In this document: one piece after another, positions 22,927 through 26,595 of the stretch
Numbering within the stretch: the first letter of the stretch is position 1
How the letters are laid out: each line of letters starts with the position of its first letter
NCBI GenBank assembly: GCA_916720285.1
Contig: CAKAQP010000005.1
Span: 1 to 26,595, forward strand
DNA from: an uncultured Lachnoanaerobaculum sp.
Lineage (GTDB): Bacteria > Bacillota > Clostridia > Lachnospirales > Lachnospiraceae
DNA: 26,595 nt
Direction: 5' to 3'
Translations under genes and position numbers: made by a program
Notes under the pieces: model-generated
What the model was told of the DNA's origin: nothing
Database searches by the model: none
What the model saw: only the letters and a program-made list of their open reading frames with translations

Positions 22927-24405
22927 TTAATCATCTATCTCCGAGCTGCTTGATATTATCGCACCGCTTGAAGCATCGATATCGTAGTCGTATTCTACAT
23001 TTCCAACCTTAAACTCAATCTCATAAACTCTTACACCGTCATCTGTATCAAGTTTTACTTTTGTAAAACTTGCACCGCTAACACCGGCATGCGAAAGTGC
23101 TATCTGCTTTGCTCTGTCTACTGAGATAACTGAAGCTGTCTGTGCCTGTGTAGGCGCTGTCGGCTGAGGTTGTGTAGCCGCCTGTGTAGTTGCCGAACTC
23201 TGTGGCTGTGTAGCCGCCTGTGTAGGTGCCGCATAGTTTTCAATATCCTGATCAAATGACACTATTGCACCTGTTGCAGAGTTAATTTCATAATCGTACT
23301 CAACATTACCGCTGTAGAATTCTATATCATAAACCTTTACACCGTCCTCATAATCAAGCTTTGCCTTTACAAATGATACGCTTCCTGCTGAAACTCCTGC
23401 ATGAGACATAGCTATTTCTTTAGCCTTTTCTATGCCTATATCTCCGGCAGTGTTATTTGACTGTGCGGCTGTTGTAGCAGGTGCGACAGTTGCTGCAGGC
23501 TGCGTCGGAGCAGGCTGTGGTGTTGTGGCGGCTGCAGTACTGTTCTCTACAGCAGCGCTTGTAGCGATTCCTTTTTTTCTTGCATCTTCATCTATATCTT
23601 CAATAGCATCTGCAATATTTTCCCAGATACTGTCATCGGAATCATAATCAACTATATCTCTGATATCTATGCCCTTTTGTACAACCAGACTTGCAATCTC
23701 ACTTACTTTCATCTTGGCAAGTTCTTTTGCATCCAGAGAAGTGTCTTTAGCGGCGAGATTCAGTACAAATACCGCCTTTCCAATGGATATATTGTTTTCT
23801 GCGGCAAACTTTTTAGCGTCAACAGTAGTCTTTACGGTCTGATTAATAACTGTTGCCTGTACCGAATTGGTTGAAAGAGCGGTATTTATATCATTTAACA
23901 CCTCCGCCTTAACTTTGTTTGCCTTGTCTTCGTTATCATTTCTTACGGTTACCAAAATACCTGTATTGTCATTTTGGATATAACCCTTTTGAACCATTGA
24001 ACCTATAAGTGCATTAACTGCAACCTTAAGCTCGGTATTCTTAAGATTCATACCGTCAATAACGGCGGCACCGTCCTGATTTGTGGACTGAACTTCTAAA
24101 ACCTTATTCTTTTTGTTTGTTACAATCTCAACTCCCGGATTTACGTCAATATCCACATGTGAATCCGGAACATAGTTATTTCCGTAATACGGAACACCTA
24201 CAACTCCTACTGCAAACAGCACACAAGCGGCAGCCGCCACTCCTACAAATCCCTTACCGAATATATTAAACTTCTTCTTCATTCCTTTTTCAATCCTTTC
24301 TGCGTCAACAGAAACGATATTTTCAGAAATTCTTTTAAACATATCCTCGGGAATCATTCCCGATACAGCAGTGTCGAGCTTCTTCTCAATTTCTTCCCTT
24401 TTCAT
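22927..24405 (-). CDS. Membrane anti-sigma factor with RsgI-like extracellular region and two PepSY domains
   Basis: The protein has 492 residues from the ATG at 24405, which has AGGAGG upstream and shares one base with the sigma gene stop (TGATG); a TTG at 24408 is less likely. A cytoplasmic N-terminus of about 45 residues with an IPEDMF stretch probably binds the sigma factor. One membrane helix follows (about 52-72). Outside lies an RsgI-type region starting HVDIDVNPGVEI; RsgI/SEAL-type domains are known to self-cleave at such an Asn-Pro bond. Ala/Thr/Gln/Pro-rich linkers then separate two PepSY repeats (about 322-388 and 427-488, each with IALSHAGVS or a variant, and VEYDY.I...GAI). It likely holds the sigma factor until an envelope signal acts. 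Confidence 0.82.
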   Translation of the reverse strand: MKREEIEKKLDTAVSGMIPEDMFKRISENIVSVDAERIEKGMKKKFNIFGKGFVGVAAAACVLFAVGVVGVPYYGNNYVPDSHVDIDVNPGVEIVTNKKNKVLEVQSTNQDGAAVIDGMNLKNTELKVAVNALIGSMVQKGYIQNDNTGILVTVRNDNEDKANKVKAEVLNDINTALSTNSVQATVINQTVKTTVDAKKFAAENNISIGKAVFVLNLAAKDTSLDAKELAKMKVSEIASLVVQKGIDIRDIVDYDSDDSIWENIADAIEDIDEDARKKGIATSAAVENSTAAATTPQPAPTQPAATVAPATTAAQSNNTAGDIGIEKAKEIAMSHAGVSAGSVSFVKAKLDYEDGVKVYDIEFYSGNVEYDYEINSATGAIVSFDQDIENYAAPTQAATQPQSSATTQAATQPQPTAPTQAQTASVISVDRAKQIALSHAGVSGASFTKVKLDTDDGVRVYEIEFKVGNVEYDYDIDASSGAIISSSSEIDD

Positions 24406-24977
24406 CAAAAGCCCTCCTCTTCCAAGTATTTCTGCATCTTCCTGACAGTCCTGTTGTACTTTGAAAGCACGGTATTTATGGACATATCAAGTAATTCCGC
24501 TATTTCACGATTTTTCAGACCTGCCACCGCATGTAGCAAAAGTATCATTCTCTCATTATCGTCCAACTTATTTATCGTTGTTTTAAGAATAATACGCTCA
24601 CTCAGATCTTCCACAAAGGAAAAATCCTGTTCCGGCAAATCGTTATCATCTTCTAAACTACCCTCTTTTTTTCCGTCACGAATCTTCATAAGTGCAAAAT
24701 TTCTTGCTATTGTAAAGATCCATGCCATCGGTTTATCGTATGAGGTGTAATCTGCTGCCTTTTGATAGATTTTCAAAAAAGTATCCTGCAAAATATCCTC
24801 TGCATCATGAGTATTCTTTGTTATTGAAAGGGCAAAGGCATATACACTTTTATGAGTTTTTTCATATAAAGTATGTAAAGCCTCCATACTTCCCTTTGCG
24901 ATATCTTTTATAAGTTTATCATCCACCGTCGACGAAGCTTTTGATCCCTCCTCCAAGACCGCCACAAAATTAAGCAT
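24405..24977 (-). CDS. ECF-type RNA polymerase sigma factor
   Basis: A 190-residue sigma factor with region 2 at about 30-100 (DAEDILQDTFLKIYQKA, then the W-containing KPMAWIFTIARNFA) and region 4 at about 133-187 (LDDNERMILLLHAVAGLKNREIAELL in part, then SINTVLSKYNR as recognition helix). Regions 1 and 3 are missing, as in extracytoplasmic-function sigma factors. The ATG at 24977 has AAAGGA about ten bases upstream. Translation is coupled to the anti-sigma gene by the TGATG junction. The regulon is unknown; self-activation of this pair is usual for the group. Confidence 0.9.
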   Translation of the reverse strand: MLNFVAVLEEGSKASSTVDDKLIKDIAKGSMEALHTLYEKTHKSVYAFALSITKNTHDAEDILQDTFLKIYQKAADYTSYDKPMAWIFTIARNFALMKIRDGKKEGSLEDDNDLPEQDFSFVEDLSERIILKTTINKLDDNERMILLLHAVAGLKNREIAELLDMSINTVLSKYNRTVRKMQKYLEEEGF

Positions 24978-25047
24978 CTAATAATCATCCTTTCACTATA
25001 TTAATGCATGAGAATATCATTTTATTGCATGCTGTTGCAAATTTTTT
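24978..25047 (-). promoter_or_regulatory. Promoter region of the sigma/anti-sigma pair
   Basis: On the minus strand TTGCAA and TATTCT are 18 bp apart, a fair sigma-70-like match. Two GCATG-containing segments (GCATGCAATAAAA and TCATGCAT) form a loose inverted repeat here. No terminator for the upstream MATE gene was seen in these 70 bp, so read-through is possible. Confidence 0.35.
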
Positions 25048-26337
25048 TTAAAAACTTTTTCTCATCAGTACTATACAGAATATTGCAGTAAATATTTCCG
25101 CCGCCAAAAATGAGCTCCATACTCCTGTTATTCCGAAAATCCCCGGTAAGATAAGTGCAAATACAATTATTGCCACTATACCTCTTGATATTGCTATAAG
25201 AGAGGACTCTTTTCCTCTTCCTGTAGCACTGTAAAATCCCGCCGTAATAATATTAAATGCGGCAGGTATAAATCCTATAAAATAAATTCTGATACCCGGA
25301 ATTGCATAATTTGCCAACACATCGGAATTTTCATTGTTAAATGCAGCTATAATGTTTGGAGCAAATGCCATAACTACTGCAACCAAAACTACTGCTATAA
25401 TCATACCTACAGAAAGTGAATACATATAAATTTTCTTTAAGTCTTTCTTTTCACCTTTACCGAAAGTTTCACTTGCCACGGGCTGTAATCCTTGTGATAC
25501 ACCGTTTAGCATCGCCACTCCCACCAAGGCGGAGTTTGCTATAACTCCATATGCCGCAACCGCTATATTACCTACAAGTGAGAGCAGTATAAAGTTAAAT
25601 ACTGTTGTTATTATTCCGTTTGAAATCTCACCTACAAATGCCACCAGGCCGAGACTGCATGATAAAATCAATTTTTTTACTGAAGGCAAATTAAAGCAAA
25701 AACGCACATTATTCTTTTTTGACAAATAATGTACCATACAGATACTCATACTTACTATCGGTGATATTCCTGTTGCAAGTGCCGCACCTGCCATACCCAT
25801 ACCTACGGGAAACATAAGTATGTAATCAAATATTATATTAAAAATTCCGCTTATGAGTGTTGCCGCCATAGCAATCCTCGGTGAGTTGTCATTTCTCACA
25901 AACGCTGTAAATGTAAAATTCAACATAAAAAACGGCGAGAAGCAAAGAATAATACGTGCATATGTGTGAGTTACATTTACTATTACTTCATCCGCACCGA
26001 ACATCTTAAGTACAACATCAGGAACAAAAATACCCAAAATTAAAAAAGGTAAGCTGAATAAGAAGCTCCAGAAAAATGAATTTGAAAAATATTTATCCGC
26101 ACTGTTTTTATCACCTAGTGACTTTAATAATGTGTACTTTGTTGCAGAACCTATTCCGATCATGGCTCCTATAGCAAAGGTTATAGCAAATATCGGTAAA
26201 ACAAGATTTAAACCTGTTATGCCGTTTGCCCCTTCCGCCATTGATATAAAAATAGTATCCGCCAATACATAACATGATGTACCTGTTGTAGCAAGGATAT
26301 TGGGCAGAATATATCCTCTAAGTTTTTTTTCAATCAT
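25048..26337 (-). CDS. MATE-family efflux transporter
   Basis: A 429-residue membrane protein with about twelve hydrophobic helices in two halves, as in multidrug and toxic compound extrusion proteins. The first half has the typical LADTIFISMAEGANGITGLNLVLPIF, with the Asp of the first helix pair; the corresponding second half starts VGEISNGIITTVFNFILLSLVG. Length is close to the family norm of about 450. The start at 26337 has AGGAGAG. It probably exports cationic compounds using a Na+ or H+ gradient; the substrate cannot be inferred. It has its own promoter and lies upstream of the sigma factor gene in the same direction. Confidence 0.88.
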   Translation of the reverse strand: MIEKKLRGYILPNILATTGTSCYVLADTIFISMAEGANGITGLNLVLPIFAITFAIGAMIGIGSATKYTLLKSLGDKNSADKYFSNSFFWSFLFSLPFLILGIFVPDVVLKMFGADEVIVNVTHTYARIILCFSPFFMLNFTFTAFVRNDNSPRIAMAATLISGIFNIIFDYILMFPVGMGMAGAALATGISPIVSMSICMVHYLSKKNNVRFCFNLPSVKKLILSCSLGLVAFVGEISNGIITTVFNFILLSLVGNIAVAAYGVIANSALVGVAMLNGVSQGLQPVASETFGKGEKKDLKKIYMYSLSVGMIIAVVLVAVVMAFAPNIIAAFNNENSDVLANYAIPGIRIYFIGFIPAAFNIITAGFYSATGRGKESSLIAISRGIVAIIVFALILPGIFGITGVWSSFLAAEIFTAIFCIVLMRKSF

Positions 26338-26364
26338 AAAAGACTCTCCTGTCGTAGTTATCGA

Positions 26365-26393
26365 ATTATATCATAAATATTCTGTAAGCTCAA
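26365..26393 (-). promoter_or_regulatory. Promoter of the MATE gene
   Basis: TTGAGC (26388-26393), 17 bp and a perfect TATAAT (26365-26370), preceded by TGA, which gives an extended -10. Transcription would start near 26358. Confidence 0.6.
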
Positions 26394-26414
26394 TCAATGT
26401 CAAATTTATTGCAT

Positions 26415-26439
26415 AAAAAATAGCAGTCATAGACTGCTA
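26415..26439 (-). terminator. Intrinsic terminator after rplQ
   Basis: TAGCAGTC and GACTGCTA pair around a 3-nt loop, followed on the minus strand by TTTTTT. It ends the ribosomal protein transcript 23 bp past the stop codon. Confidence 0.85.
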
Positions 26440-26461
26440 CTTTTATATATCAAAGATGGTA

Positions 26462-26595
26462 TTATACTAACTCAAGTAAAACTTCCATAGCTGCATCGCC
26501 CTTACGAAGACCGATCTTAACTATTCTTGTGTATCCACCGTTACGATCTGCATACTTAGGACCGTACTCATCGAAAAGCTTCTTTGCAAGGTCAA
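26462..26595 (-). CDS. rplQ: 50S ribosomal protein L17, C-terminal part (runs off the window)
   Basis: The last 43 codons translate to LAKKLFDEYGPKYADRNGGY followed by TRIVKIGLRKGDAAMEV and LLELV, then TAA. The R-x-GGYTRI-x-K-x-G-x-RKGDAA core is the universal C-terminal signature of bacterial L17, a protein of the large subunit near the exit tunnel. The gene enters from beyond the right edge. rplQ normally closes the rpoA operon, so that operon probably lies just outside the window. Confidence 0.95.
   Translation of the reverse strand, partial: DLAKKLFDEYGPKYADRNGGYTRIVKIGLRKGDAAMEVLLELV

Overview
The window reads as AT-rich chromosomal DNA of a Gram-positive, anaerobic, amino-acid-fermenting member of the Firmicutes, most likely a Lachnospiraceae relative. 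The support is indirect: strong AGGAGG-type ribosome binding sites, many U-tailed intrinsic terminators, a sortase-type surface protein, a choline-binding-type repeat protein, [FeFe]-hydrogenase maturation genes and a lysine fermentation operon. Nearly all genes lie on the minus strand. No insertion sequence, phage gene, CRISPR array, tRNA or rRNA was seen.

Left part (1-3606): two divergent GntR-type regulators share a promoter region with three copies of TTGTTTACAA. They are followed by a lipoprotein of unknown role and a secreted protein with C-terminal cell-wall-binding repeats.

Lysine block (3607-16450): two consecutive minus-strand units. The upstream unit is a DMT-type permease, kamB, kamC (the proposed reactivase pair of lysine 5,6-aminomutase) and a PucR-family regulator. 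The downstream unit is kal, kce, kdd, kamA, kamD, kamE, a corrinoid adenosyltransferase and an NhaC-family transporter. Together they encode L-lysine to beta-lysine (KamA), to 3,5-diaminohexanoate (KamDE), to 3-keto-5-aminohexanoate (Kdd), to acetoacetate plus 3-aminobutyryl-CoA (Kce), to crotonyl-CoA plus ammonia (Kal). Cofactor supply, enzyme repair, transport and regulation sit alongside. Catalytic residues are intact in KamA, KamE and Kce. A pair of 14-bp direct repeats overlaps the likely promoter of the downstream unit.

Middle (16451-18667): a plus-strand sortase-anchored surface protein and a TetR regulator, each followed by a strong terminator.

Hydrogenase block (18673-22890): a small TM1266-type protein, hydE, hydG and hydF form a tightly packed minus-strand operon for building the H-cluster of [FeFe]-hydrogenase. 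The hydrogenase itself is not in the window. The operon is preceded by a good promoter, about 100 nt of foldable leader and an intrinsic terminator placed before the first start codon. This is the architecture of a riboswitch or attenuator, and I could not assign it to a known class. It is my lead candidate for something undescribed.

Right part (22927-26595): an ECF-type sigma factor translationally coupled to a membrane anti-sigma protein with an RsgI-like extracellular region (Asn-Pro motif) and two PepSY repeats, then a MATE efflux protein, and the 3' end of rplQ (ribosomal protein L17), which suggests a ribosomal protein cluster beyond the edge.
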